NCBI GenBank assembly: GCA_035772785.1
Contig: JAOCPU010000077.1
Location: 1 to 64,000 of the forward strand
DNA from: Phlebiopsis flavidoalba
Taxonomy: Eukaryota > Basidiomycota > Agaricomycetes > Polyporales > Phanerochaetaceae
DNA length: 64,000 nucleotides
Direction: 5' to 3'
The position numbers and the translations under genes are program-made. Shown in pieces: positions 47,501 through 59,023 of the stretch (position 1 is its first letter; every line of letters begins with the position of its first letter). Under the pieces are notes generated by a model. That model was not told where the DNA came from, searched no databases, and worked only from the letters and a program-made list of their open reading frames with translations.

Positions 47501-47640
47501 ATCGCTCGTTCCACGTCTCGCATCCATCTGCCGCATGGTCCGAATTTACGACAGGTATAAGAGCACAGCGGAGCTCGCGATAGCTAATCAGCTACGCATT
47601 CCTCTCCATCGAGTCTGGGTACCTAGCCATCATGATCAGT
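44520..47640. other. Three-kilobase region without a recognisable gene
   Basis: Lower GC than the flanking genes. Open frames are short. A hydrophobic 60-codon frame at 46480-46662 (VFLLLSIGHQQIFRI...) follows D-D-I-R-G-D-like sequence and may be a decayed fragment, but no family is visible. A TATAAATA box-like word occurs at about 46687. Confidence 0.5.
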
Positions 47641-47929
47641 CAGGGAGGAGAGACAGAAGAATCCGTCAGGCTTAATCGGGAGCTCATTACATCGCGCTTG
47701 CAATGTCTGATTAGACGTTTAATAATCCTCCGGCACACGGTTTCTTCTTTTTGGTTTTCGAGACAAAGACATCCGCGCCCGACTCATTAGCGATTGGGCT
47801 CGGTGTCGCACAGTTGGGTCGCTGACAAGACGCGTCATTCTGGTCAGCAAGGTAACGGCATCTATTAACTGTCGGCAAGAAAAGGTATCCCCTTCCGTTA
47901 CCGTAAGTGGTCGACGACGCTCGGATCAC

Positions 47930-49215
47930 TGATTCTGCAATCGAGCTCATCTCAACTTATGGGCGCGGAATATGTCTTTCTCGATGTGCTGTGTCTACTG
48001 CAGGAGACCGAGGACAATCTCGTGGTTCGAATGTCGGAATGGGGACAGGACGTGCCAGCTATGGGACACATTTACCGCCACGATCCGTATCAGACGGTCA
48101 TCACCTACTTCAGCGGACTTGGCTTGCCCTTCAACTTGCGGCGTTCCGAGTTCGAGTCCTCCTTCCACTGGATCAATCGTGCTTGGACAGTGCAAGAGGC
48201 GACGCTGAACTGGTTACCAGGCGGTCTGGGTCCCACCATCGAAGGCATCTCTTCCATGGGTGCCAAGTTCATGCAGCAACTGAACGCGACCCTCGCGATC
48301 ACCACGGCGGAACGTCCTGGACTAGACAAACTTCTTGACCTCTTTTGTCGTCGACCTGGCTACGCAGACAAAAAACCTTACGACCAGATTGCGGCCCTCT
48401 CCTACCTCCTCCCACACACCCTCTGTCGTCGATACTCTGAGAAGTATAGTTCCGCGGAGGAAGCGTTGAACGACTTCGTCATCATGATGCGCGGACCCGA
48501 GCTACTCTACCTGCTCACTTGCTGTCCCCTCCCTCGCAGAATAGACCCATCTGCTGTTCTCGACCGACGCAGCTGGTGGCCGACCTGGTCAACGCTCATG
48601 GGCTTTCCCCTCCATATTCCGCCACCGTCTGCAAGCTATGCTCCGCATGAAACGCTGCGAGTTGCTGTATTGGACACCGAGCTTCCCTCCTACAGGAGCA
48701 CACTTCTGGGCAACGAGGTCTCCCTGGACTATCATTCCGCGTACATTCTGCAGGGATGTATCCTTGAACCTGACAAAGACATTCTGTCGGTACAGACAAC
48801 GGCAAAAGAGGAGAAATTCTCCTTCAAAATGTTTGTTGGCATGAACACCAAGGGTGAAGAGTTCACTCTCGTCGGTCTTGCCGAGTTAGAGTGCTGGGTG
48901 GTGTGCCGAGCCGGTGCTGTGAGTAAATTATGGCATTATGATTCCAACGGGCAGAAAGGTCAGAGCGACATTGCTTTCCCCCCCCCCCCCCCCCGCTCGA
49001 AAACGGTGACGATACGGCAGGATGCCCGACCAGAGCGCACAAGACGAGGAGAAGGATCCGGCTGTAGGCAGTCAAACTGGTGTGCGACGCGCCTCAGTGT
49101 AACTAACACATCCAGTGATAGCGTCCTCAGAGCTTCGACGATGTTCTCTTTAGTTGGCATCGGGCAAGGGTACCTCCTGAAAGGCAGTATAATATACGGA
49201 TTTGACGTTTATTAG
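47930..49215 (+). CDS. HET-domain-related protein (heterokaryon incompatibility type), N-terminus missing or unresolved
   Basis: Open frame from the ATG at 47959, continuous with upstream codons. It starts inside the HET fold: GAEYVFLDVLCLLQ (compare the family's hyD-x-L-C-hydrophobic strand), then RMSEWGQDVPAMGHIYRHDP, TVITYFSGLGLPFNL and FHWINRAWTVQEAT, where the WxxRxWTxQE box is diagnostic. A long C-terminal region follows. The expected N-terminal strand (YVW-type, before the first Asp) is not seen upstream, so the gene may be truncated or have an undetected first exon. A 15-C run (about 48979-48993) precedes a low-complexity end and probably shifts the frame; the true stop may differ from 49213-49215. 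HET proteins act in allorecognition in ascomycetes. In basidiomycetes the role is unproven. Confidence 0.7.
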
Positions 49216-52200
49216 CAGGAGTGCATGAGCTCCCATTACCAATGTCTGTGCGGGTGCAAGGACAGGCAGTGTGCTTATACACAATGTACTACATCTTTAT
49301 CATCGTTATTACAACACTTCATGCTTAACCAGTTACAACAGAGCACAGAAACGAATGTATCTACCATATGTTCCGTACAATGGTACAATGAACTCAGTGA
49401 ATACCACAATAGTTGTCAGTGTGTGTCATATCGGTTCATGGTGTCTGTCCTATAGAATGCATGTCTCTCAGTACAGGCCCACGCGCACACATAACGTTAT
49501 TACGGCGGTACTCTCTCGCCCAAATCGCGCCCACTGTCTCTTTTGCCCGAATTCCCGCTCTGAGCATATCAGTAGCCTCCCATTGCGTGACACCGGCATC
49601 GTCATCAAAGCCAACAGAGCAACCAACATGAGGGTCACTGCACCCACAGGAGAGCCGCACAATGCCGCGTTACGAAGTCTTTTAGCAGCGTCGTCGAGGC
49701 CAGACCCGGACGACTTGCGCCCAGGAGCCCCGGCCCGAGGGAACGGACAAGGGGCAAGGCCGAAAAAAACGGGGGGATTATACGCGCCTGTTAGGCACGG
49801 GTGCCGCCACGAGCGCTCGTAGGGAGTCCCAGGTACGGGACGAGTCACTGTGGCCCGATCTTGTGAGGGTGGAGCTTCGAAAGGTGAAGTGGCGGCCACC
49901 CTGACGGGCAGCCGGTAGCACATGAGGAGCGCGGCCCGGTGCCGCCGAGGAGGTACGATGCGGAGTCCATCCCGTACCGATCAGCCCAGCGTGTGTGTGA
50001 TGGCTAGAGTGCGGACTGTGGTTAAGGTGCCAGGACCGAAGTGATGTCACGGATATGAGCCGGGGGCTACTTTTTTGTTTGTGGGCATGTGGGTTGGGCG
50101 AGTCGAGTGTGGAAGGCTCGCATTCCGCACACAAGGAGAATACGGCCAGAGGGATGTGGCTCAGCAGGATAAAGAGGGTTACTGGTGGGTATTCACACCG
50201 AGAGTGCGAGGGCGGGCGTTATCCTTCCCCCCATCGACGAATAACGGATGATGCCATTTCGCAGCCGCGAGCGTGGATCTGCGTCGCGTTTGCTTTCCGC
50301 TCGTTGAGCGGGCACATCATCCCTCTGCGGGCGTGCGGGGGGAAGGTTTTCTCCTTGTGCTTAATGTTGTGAACGCCACATGCGCGGCGCGAGCGCACAG
50401 CTCAGTGTGGGGCACACTTCAAGCAGAATCGTGCATAGGGCAAGACATTCTGGAGAGACATTATCATCGGTCGTAACGGGTCTGTATCTAGTGGAACCCG
50501 TGGGCGAGACCAGGGGTATGGAGTTGGGTGTTATATACTTCATACCTTGAGATGGTACAAAAACGCTCCGGACGTATATAATCTGCGAGAGCCGGCCTCC
50601 CGGAAAACTTCACGTCATCACAGAGGATCGACCTCAAACCTGGGAATGGAATACCAAGATGAAGTCAAACGTTTCTAGCTAGAACTTCGTCACTTACCTC
50701 GGGCTCCTCCAACTCCCGTAAGCTTCCGTTGGCGTGCTTTTTTCTCCAATAAGCCAGACACATGGGGGGTGAGGAAGCTCGGACTCGTGTCACGAGTAGT
50801 TAGACCTCGCGATTGGGGTGTGAGGGAATGGGTGCGTAGTTGCCGTGTACTCTAGTCGAGCAGGGATCTTAGTCGGAAAGGCACCTGATAATCAGGCCGT
50901 ATCGGAAACAATCATGGTAAATCAGCACGAGGCACAGTACGAGACTGTTTTCCACACCCCACAGTCGCCCCATGTGGCAGCGAAACACCAGCCCGAGACC
51001 CTCGTGGATGAACGCGAATAGCTCGGGGCTGGACAACAGCCAGGCCACACAGGCTGTGCTGTGTGGAATATTCCATGAGCCTGCAGCATCTAATAAACAT
51101 ATTGTTACGCTTTGGATAATTCAATTTGGCCCTTACTGGACGACATGCATGGGTAATTCATGATGAAATGCGAACGTCTTTTTTTTGTGCAAATCTGTCT
51201 CGTCAGCACCACTGGCTTCTAGAGCTTCCGCCAGTTTCATCATCGCGGGAGGCTTTGTGGCGATCTCCGATAAACAAGAAGTCAGTGGCAGTAGAGATTG
51301 AAGAGCAAGTACCGGTCATCGAAGGCTAGTCACGACTGGAGTAATGATGCGAGGTAAGTAAGGCTTGATTATGCCTGGCAAGAATCTTAACTCCGCCACT
51401 TATCTGTCAGACTCGCTGGAGCTTACCCACTCAGACGAATCGAATGACCTGCGTGTGACACATTAGTCGGACATGGAAATTCAATCCGCATGCTCGCGGC
51501 CCTCTTCCTCTTCCAAACACCCTACTGCAACTTTCTCATTGTGAAAAATCCAAGTAATTGAGCGTAACCCTGGTCTCTTCATGACTCTGTTCGCTAGACG
51601 CTCAGATATTCGACTTCGATACAGGCCAAAAACGAAAGAAAACCGCAAAAGAAGCTAGCGCTAGCATAAAACTCTGGTTCGGAGACTCTGGGCGTCCCCT
51701 CCTTGGTGACTCCTGGAATTCGCGAACTACATATGCCGTACGTGCTGTTCAACATATTCCTTCTCAGTGCCCATAAACCTTGCACCGATGCTTTACAGGC
51801 TTTTTCAACGGGGGGGAATCATGGGAGTATGCCCATGAGCACTTTCAGTAAAACTACCTGGTCGAGTAACGCTTATACTCGATTTGCACGGCAGTAGACT
51901 GGTATATAAATAATGTCTCTCTGACTTTTGTGAGTAATATTCTGGTTCTAGAAGGCTTGTAAAATTGTTCCTTGAACGCGTCGCCTTCTCAATCTTCCTT
52001 CCCCAATGAACCTCCGTCTTCCAAGATATTTTTTGTTACTCATCTCAAGCTCAGGCGCAGCTCTCTACCCATACTCTGCACATTTATTGATTACATGTCC
52101 GCAGATGCTACGACAGCTACCGCCGTGGACAGTTCGCCCTATTGTTACGACCCCCAGCAGAATGGGTTTGCATAGAGTATAGGCTGGGACACTTCCCTCT

Positions 52201-52796
52201 GCGACCTACATCTGTCCTAATGGGCGGGCTTGCACAATTCGCGCTCAAGAAACGCATAAAACGGGCACGCAAAGCTCGCCGTCACTCTGCATAATCTGTG
52301 AGTTTTCTCCCGACATAATTCTTTGACTCCACTCAGTCTTCCAATGCAGGTTTCAATGACACCGCAGCAGTCCCCATCATACCCACCGCGTTGGCTTTGC
52401 CGCTTGCACCCTTCCACAATCACTACCTAACGCGGCTTTTATGCTCGGGGGGCGCTTTCATCAGTACGGACAACGCAGTTCTGAATCGACGCTCGTCGCC
52501 GTCTCGAACTTCCTCAGTCGTCACGGGTCTCTCAAGCCGAATATATAACCGCGTCGAACGTCCCTGGCCGGTAGATCCGCCGCTATCAACTCCTGACATC
52601 ATCCGGACCGCTTGTTTATCACTGGTTATAGAAATTCTTTGCTCATGCGCGCTGATGATTTCGTTGTCTATGTACTCACACACCCAAACACCCCAAAATC
52701 GCCCTTGTCCACAGGCTGCGCAAGCATATAGCGGCTGGAGTACCTCCTCAGTATTCTCGGTGCGTGGTTTGGCTAGCACACATCGTGCTTTTTCAG
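49216..52796. other. Region of about 3.5 kb without a recognisable gene
   Basis: Open frames are scattered on both strands (for example 49468-49923 and 49778-50134 on minus, 52391-53026 on +). None carries a motif. The minus frame near 49.6 kb has a short hydrophobic stretch (VTLMLVALLALMTM) and could encode a small membrane peptide, with low support. The last part should contain the promoter and signal-peptide exon of the GH43 gene, which I could not find. Confidence 0.45.
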
Positions 52797-54847
52797 CGCA
52801 ACCCCTATCATCTGGAGGTAGACGCTCGCAGACCCGCGACATCCGCAATGTGAACGGCACATTCTACTACAGCGCCCTCCACGATGCACTTCTCGCCCGG
52901 AGCGCCCATTCTGCGCTCGTACGACCTGTTCAACTGGGAGTACATCGGGCACTCCGTGCCATCGCTCGCGCCCTTCGTGAGCAAATACCCTGTCCTCGAG
53001 AATGGCAGCGGCGCTGCGTAACGTGAACGGCATAGGCAGGCCAGCTTCTTCAACTACAACCCACAGCAGGGCCGCTGGCTCTGGGGTGTCTGGGTGCGTC
53101 GACTTTACGAACTCGTGGATTTTTCCCGGCGACGAAACGTCGAGGGTCCGTTGGGAGCAGGTCGCGGAGATCGGGAAGTGCTACTACGACCCTGCGGCAT
53201 GCTTGTGGACGACGACGGGACGATGTTTGTGTCGTACGCGAACAACATAACGAAATTTGGGTCGCGCAGCTGGCCGCCGACGATGCTAAGAGCGAGGTCA
53301 AGTCGCAGATGGTATTTGACCCGCCTGCCAGCATTGGTACGTTGACCTGAGTCTTTTCTTCGTGTTTTTGATCCTCATACGCCTAATACAAGGCTATCTT
53401 GAAGGAAACACGCATGTACAAGCGCAATGGAAAGTACTACATCCTTGCCGACCACCCCTCGAGACGGACCGAATGGGTCTTACAAGCGTCTTCTCCCTGG
53501 GGTCCATACAACCTCGAAGAATCTCGTCTCATTCCGCTGCAGCGCCCAGCAGCGAGGGTGGCGGAAACCCGCACCAAGGCCCGGTCTCGTCGAAGCGCAG
53601 AGAGCGGCCAATGGTATTACATGGCGTTCGTCGACCTCCTACCCCGGAGGACAGAGTTCCAATCCCCGCTCCTGTAAGGCTGGGGAAGTGATTGGAGGTT
53701 CCTGCCGCCTCTTAAGGTTAAGTCCTCATGTCGCTCGTCATGGCAGATCACGCGTGTAATTAATGCGAATAAGAGCTGACAAATAAACGCATTGTCGCGG
53801 ACTGCTAGCCCTTTTTATCCCCCGACCCAGGCTCCCTACTGCACCCACCCCCAATTCAAATTATGGCCCCTCAACGGCGTTGAACCTGAACTTCACAGAG
53901 CACGCGACAGCTCGGCCAGCAATGGGAATGGGAACCATGTGCCAGAAACACCTCATGTCTACTCTGTCTTCATCGGGCATCACACTCAAGAACGCGAAGG
54001 TGGACATACGACCTCTACAATGCCTCGTAAACACGCTCACACAATTCGTATCTTCGGAGCAACATCACCCACTGCGATCAATCACCTTCCTCCGTCTACG
54101 GGCGCGATCGGTCGACGGCAGCCCGTCGCGAGAATTGCCAATGCCCTTGAGCGCAACCAGAGCGGTCATGGATCGGCCGTCGTAAAGCTCGACAAGGGGG
54201 CATTACACCGGTCGCGATGGTCGAACAACCATCACAAATGGGGCTCGGGCTGTGGTCACGTTCGAACACCCCGGAGACACGCCCGCGTCGGCACGCGCTC
54301 GCGAGCTACTCCGACAGAGGTACTAACTCACGCGCGACAGCAGAGGTGTCCCCAAAGCGACCACTTACGCGGCGCCACATTCACAGCTTACAGCACGGAA
54401 CGGCAGCACGTTCCAACGCCCTCGGCCCTGCTGTCTCACAGCTAAAACAACGACTTGGGTTGAGTTCTTCCATGGCGCATACCGGTTCGGAATCTATCAA
54501 TTATGCCACCGCGCGACCTCGGGCGGCTGAGGTCGAGGTGGGTTCTGTCCAGCTCGACGCATTGGGAACGGGCGGTCTCCCGCGGTCAGCCACTGGAGTA
54601 CCGACAACCAGCGCTAGCTAAGCGCGACGAGCACGACAAAGACGGCTACCTCGAGTGGGAGGGGGACAAGTACTGGGGTTGTTGGTCAGTATGCCCAGTG
54701 TGGGGGCACGGGTTACAGCGGGCCTACTGTGTGTGCCGCAGGGTACACCTGTACTTGTGAGTAACACCCGTCGATGGGTGAAAGTGCGCCAAAAATGCTG
54801 ACGAGCTGCCCGTAGACTCGAATCCGTACTACTCACAGTGTCTATAG
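52797..54847 (+). CDS. GH43-family glycoside hydrolase with C-terminal CBM1
   Basis: Probably a secreted arabinofuranosidase/xylosidase-type enzyme acting on plant cell-wall polysaccharide. Read across frames: LADP and DIRNVNGTFYYSA (about 52825-52880), ILRSYDLFNWEYIGHSVPSL (about 52905-52970), an NPQQGRWLWGVWV segment (about 53060), MLVDDDGTMFVSYANN (about 53200-53250), an intron, RMYKRNGKYYILADHPSR, GNPHQG and QWYYMAFVD (about 53610). A C-terminal concanavalin-A-like region follows, with QWEWNHVPET-like and EFFHGAYRFGIY segments (about 53920-54500). Then a linker and a fungal cellulose-binding module, QYAQCGGTGYSGPTVC (about 54687-54735), which crosses an intron and ends YSNPYYSQCL with TAG at 54847. 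No signal peptide exon was located. Multiple frameshifts. Confidence 0.8.
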
Positions 54848-55360
54848 TTTCCCAGTGTTGTGTCTATGGGATTTTATGCCCAACCGTGACGATGAATGGT
54901 GTGTCTGGGTCTTCCCTACTCTCGCCATCTATCGTGTGGCCCATCGTTGTGGTGGTAGCGGCAAAAACCTCACTAGCGGAAAGCCAGTGGTCAACCCCTT
55001 TCCTTGCACCGTGCGTGGTCTCGCGGCTGGCCACGATTTGAGTCTTGTCATAGACATCTCGTTCAATGTGCATGGCCCTATATGTCCACGGTGCGTCCAA
55101 ACCCATTGATGGCTAAGAGATTCGCAGGCCACGCCCAATAAACGAGGCCACCGGCCACATTCGTGGCAGATGGTAATGCTCCACCCAGAGTTATTGTTTC
55201 CAAATCAAGACGGACGAGGTGGCCAAACCGTGAGTGGGTCTATTTAATGCGGCCTTCCGTGACCTTCGTTGGTCGTACTCCATAGCTTCTTGCCCCTGGA
55301 TTCCTGCCTTCTGTCTTCTATCCCAGACGCCTTGCTACCGCTTTTCTAGACCAGGACAAT
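54848..55360. other. Intergenic region
   Basis: No gene is recognised. Contains the 3' flank of the GH43-CBM1 gene and the upstream region of the small-exon gene. Confidence 0.45.
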
Positions 55361-57010
55361 ATGCCTTCCGACGAAGAGGTGAGTTTCATCTTACTTTGCA
55401 CACGACCACACTCGCATGACTGACGCTTGTTCAGAGAACTGCTGCAGAAAACGCGCTGATAGATTATCTTCACCGAGTACGTCACATCTCTTCGCTGCGA
55501 TAATCATCAAGCTCATGACGCGGCTGTCTCTTTTAGCACTGTGACCCTTCCCAAGAATACACACTGGTCAGAGTACGTCCGGATGACGTAGATTTTCTCG
55601 TGGAGGTACTGTTCTTGTTTATCTCATTGGTCGCCTGATCTCACTTGTGAGCCCAGGGCAAGACATGGCCCTTAGACTGGACACGATTTCTGCGTGAGAC
55701 AAAGCCTGCCGTAGACCTCGATGATGGAGGTTAGTGGTATATGTCGCTCCATAAACTGATTTACTCACTGATCTTTCATAGCTCCTCAGCTTCGCCGCTG
55801 AGTCTGTCCGCTTCCAGCACTCACTGTACAAGTATGCTCAGCTCTCATTGTAAAATAGCCGGCGCCGACAATTCCCTTATAGTCTCACTACTTGATCCCA
55901 CCAAATGTCAGGGATTTTCGAAATATGTCTCTTGTTTCTGAAATACAGTTGCGCCTATTCTCTCTCCCGGTTTCTTGAACGTTTCCTTCTTTTAGACGAC
56001 GGCGTGTGCTACCATTGTGGTGTTTATGGACACCCTCAGCAGCAGAGCCATGAGCATACTGCGTTATACGCGCCCAGGGCGTGCCTGATCGCCCGCGCAG
56101 TATGGCCTTCAGCGGACGATCTCTAAAACCAGGCTCAGTCAGGGGGTGTCTCTCCTGAGCCACCCCGAGTCGCTCGACGCCACAGCGCCTAAAGGCGTCT
56201 CCAGCCTCAGGCTCGCGGTTTCGTGCGCTATCGGAGGGCGGTCGTCTGCCCTCTGGGACACGATTGCCTTAATTCGAACAAAGGAAAATTTCCACGGTAG
56301 TACGGTCATTGGATGTTTGAGTCATATAAATACTGTTCAGGATCACTATGGAGAGCTCGCAAGTGAGGAAATTTCCTGAACTGTAACGGCGTATTCACTC
56401 CATCTCCACTCGAGCGGGTACAAGATGCCAAGCGATGTTGGTTTCAGCTTTTTTGCTCACTTGCGCACAGCTGATTGATCTCATGTAGATTGCTAAAGCT
56501 CTGGACGTTTTATTCGAATATATTCGAGAGGTGATTCATTCAAAGCGACCGAGCAGTCGGATATATCCACGATGTTCAATACTTACATTGACTTTTAGGT
56601 CTCAGACGCAAGAGAGGTAATTGTCACGCCAGAAGACTTGAATTATGTTCTCGGGGTAAATATTGGGCATCATGATTTCATGATGCGAGACGTCTGACTG
56701 GCTGGTCCGACTTTGAGCTAGGAGAATGGCCACACGACATTGCCGCCTACCTTCGCAGGTCCCGTCCAGAAGTTGAAGTACAGGGAAGAAGTGAGCCCCC
56801 AGAACTCTCTCAAACAAACAAGCAGATTCTTACCGTCCTCTAGCTGCTAAACTGAAGAGGACCTACTAGATTGAGATATCTTATGAAGATGTGTTCGATT
56901 GGATCCAGTGGGCTGACACATTGGATGCCCTAGTAGTACTTTTTCTACATCTCTAGCATGTATTTTCGTCATTTCCATCGACCCGGAATATCATTAGGGG
57001 AAGAGATTAG
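55361..57010 (+). CDS. Unknown gene built of very small exons
   Basis: Predicted exons with clean GT-AG junctions: 55361-55378 (MPSDEE, 18 bp), 55435-55476 (RTAAENALIDYLHR, 42 bp), 55537-55605 (HCDPSQEYTLVRVRP ..., 69 bp) and 55657-55729 (GKTWPLDWTRFLRETKPAVD ..., 73 bp). The first three keep phase 0. Further plausible exon fragments continue downstream: SFAAESVRFQHSLYK (about 55790), KALDVLFEYIRE (about 56490-56530), VIVTPEDLNYVLG (about 56617-56656) and YEDVFDWIQWADTLDALVV (about 56883-56940). I do not recognise the family. The acidic, aromatic-rich content has no signal peptide or membrane segment. Exon assignments past 55.73 kb are tentative. Confidence 0.45.
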
Positions 57011-57237
57011 CCCAATATGGGTTCAGCTTTGAAGGTCATCAAACGGGCAGCTTCCCGAAGTCCGCTTGTGCTCGCAGAATCTTTACAGCCGAGTTATTTC
57101 GTATCATACACCTGATTGCTATTCTTCGAGTTTCGATCGTGCAATGGGTGAAGCAAATCACGCTCTACACCTTAATTCGTCTTTTTAGGAATTTCTTTAC
57201 TCGCGCCCTGTGTCACAGTAAGCGTATTTCAACCGGA

Positions 57238-57870
57238 TTAAAGGTCTATCGCACACCTATCCAGAACATCATCCAAGCAGTCTTCAATTTCCTCCTTGTC
57301 GCTGCGCCGACATCTACGAATGTGCTGAAGGAGACCTGTCAACGTCGAGAACATGTCGCCGCATCCGTCCCATTCATCGGTAACTTTGCACTTGTATATT
57401 GGGTGGTCATGGACAGGGCTCCGGAGGTGTGCAATAAGGGACCAGGGTTTTGGCCACGTCGACTTGCAGGTTTCACATTCATATTCAGAGCCGTTGTAGA
57501 GCTCGTGAACCTCGTCGTCATCGTCAAAAGCCGGAATCGGTACTTTGCGCTTGTACACGCCGTATTGGCACGGGGTACGGTAAACTTTGCTACCCGCTAT
57601 GACGAACCGCCTCAGCGGGCTGTTCAGGATGTAGCTGTCGAACTGTCTGCGTGACATGCGTTCGTGCGGCTTGGCGACAATGTGCAGCACAATATTCGTG
57701 TTTGACGCGCATTTGAAGTTGCACTCAGGAATTGGACATGCGAAGAGGCCGTCCAAGTGCATCTGGCGATGTTGGCCGGGCTGGTTCGGTCGACGAAAAC
57801 TATGGTTTGGCTTACAGTTGTGACACGTGAAGTGGTGCTCTGGCTTATTGTTTTTGTGTGTAGAGACGAT
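57238..57870 (-). CDS. C2H2 zinc-finger protein, relative of the exon-array gene
   Basis: The minus frame opens before 57850 with HHFTCHNCKPNHSF and continues at 57762 with ACPIPECNFKCASNTNIVLH. It then carries the C-terminal domain shared with the gene at 35-38.5 kb: RRFVIAGSKVYR, KVPIPAFDDDDEVHEL, YNGSEYECETCKSTW, LIAHLRSPVHDHPIYKC, and DGCGDMFSTLTGLLQHIRRC. It ends at 57238. The long finger array of the large gene is absent; only two or three fingers precede the shared domain. The first exon is not defined. Confidence 0.65.
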   Translation of the reverse strand: MVSTHKNNKPEHHFTCHNCKPNHSFRRPNQPGQHRQMHLDGLFACPIPECNFKCASNTNIVLHIVAKPHERMSRRQFDSYILNSPLRRFVIAGSKVYRTPCQYGVYKRKVPIPAFDDDDEVHELYNGSEYECETCKSTWPKPWSLIAHLRSPVHDHPIYKCKVTDEWDGCGDMFSTLTGLLQHIRRCRRSDKEEIEDCLDDVLDRCAIDL

Positions 57871-57884
57871 GATTTATAGAAAAC

Positions 57885-58139
57885 CTACACTCCACAAGTC
57901 AGCCACACCTCATAGCAGAGGCTCAAGAGTCCCTGACCTGACAAAGAGGTGAACGTGGGGAGATGGCGCAAGTATGAGGCCGGCCATTCGACATTGGGAT
58001 CTTTATAGGTCGGCGGATTCCGAAGAAGGGTCACCGCATATATTTCCGTGAGAATCCGGGCGTGTGCACGACGAGTATATTCTGTACGGGAGGGGTACCG
58101 TCCAGTGATGGCGTACGCGGTACGAAGCCGAGCGGACAC
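57885..58139 (-). other. Short open frame of unknown status
   Basis: 84-codon minus frame with ordinary composition (SARLRTAYAITGRYPSRTEY ...). It lies upstream of the zinc-finger gene in the same direction and might be its 5' exon or a separate small gene. No motif is seen. Confidence 0.25.
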
Positions 58140-58456
58140 ACGGTCTAAATCAGATGTGCGGACTCATAGAGGGCCAGATGGTTATTGTCTTCAAAAGAAC
58201 GTCAGTTGGTGACGCGAGCAGGCGTGTTCGTCGTGGGACGAGTAATAGCATGAATCAGATACCTCGGACGTGAACCTCTTCAATCGCGTCTAACAAGTGG
58301 CCTTCAATGAGTAAGAATTTATTAATTGTCAGACTTGCGACACGGTATGCCAGAAAATATCAGTGAGATCTTTAATTGCGATACTCACTTCGAGAAACTT
58401 GACAAAAACGAGCGTTTTCATTACCTGTTGGTGATGAATAGGTAGGTCGATTAGAG

Positions 58457-58927
58457 TTAACTCAACTCGTTCAAAAGAGGCTGTAAACCCGAGGCGATCT
58501 CCCGTCTATCTGCTTCACCGCGACACCCGCCGCTCTTGCAGTGCTGAAGGAGGTGTCCAAGAGTTGAATAAATGCTACCACACCCGTCCCAGCTTTCTGA
58601 GTCCTTGCCCTTGTAGATCTTTTCGTCGTGTATCGGGCTGCGAAAATGAGCCAAAACCGAAACGCGCTGAGAGTATGTAGCTTCACAGCGATCACATTCG
58701 TATTCAGAGCCGTTCCAGAAGTCTACCGCGTCCCATTCCTCGAACGTCCTGATAGGTACCTTCCATTGATAGGTACCGTCTTCCCGATATACTCTGCTGC
58801 CGGCCACGACAACTCGACGCGCTAGTGTGAGCTTGCTGTAGATAGTCGGTAACGACGGCAGCGGCTGAGGTCGTCGTAGAGCGAAGCGGAAAACCTCGCC
58901 CTCTCCCTCAAGCGCTCGGCTGGACAC
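58457..58927 (-). CDS. Truncated relative of the zinc-finger family (C-terminal domain only)
   Basis: 156-codon minus frame. After a short unique start it shows RRVVVAGSRVYREDG, YQWKVPIRTFEEWDAVDF, WNGSEYECDRCEATY, LAHFRSPIHDEKIYKGKD and GCGSIYSTLGHLLQHC. These align in order with the shared C-terminal domain of the genes at 35-38.5 kb and 57.2-57.8 kb. The Cys expected after IYK reads Gly (IYKGKD versus IYKCKV), so one finger may be non-functional. No upstream zinc-finger array is visible; it may be a truncated copy or have a distant 5' exon. Confidence 0.6.
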   Translation of the reverse strand: MSSRALEGEGEVFRFALRRPQPLPSLPTIYSKLTLARRVVVAGSRVYREDGTYQWKVPIRTFEEWDAVDFWNGSEYECDRCEATYSQRVSVLAHFRSPIHDEKIYKGKDSESWDGCGSIYSTLGHLLQHCKSGGCRGEADRREIASGLQPLLNELS

Positions 58928-58996
58928 CAGGTGCAGGCCTGTGCAGGCATCACGTGCTCGGCTTGCCCTTCGGATTTAATTGTACGCTGAAAATTC

Positions 58997-59023
58997 GGCG
59001 CGCCTTCGGCGCGCCTTCGGCGC
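58997..59023. repeat. Short tandem repeat GGCGCGCCTTC
   Basis: Two and a half copies of an 11-base unit, internally palindromic (GGCGCGCC). Located just upstream of the truncated zinc-finger relative. Confidence 0.7.

Noticed and set aside
49468..49923. 151-codon minus frame with a hydrophobic stretch as a secreted or membrane protein
   Set aside because: The rest of the frame is Pro/Arg-rich, overlapping frames on both strands are open, and no signal peptide start is evident. Kept only as a note in the intergenic entry.
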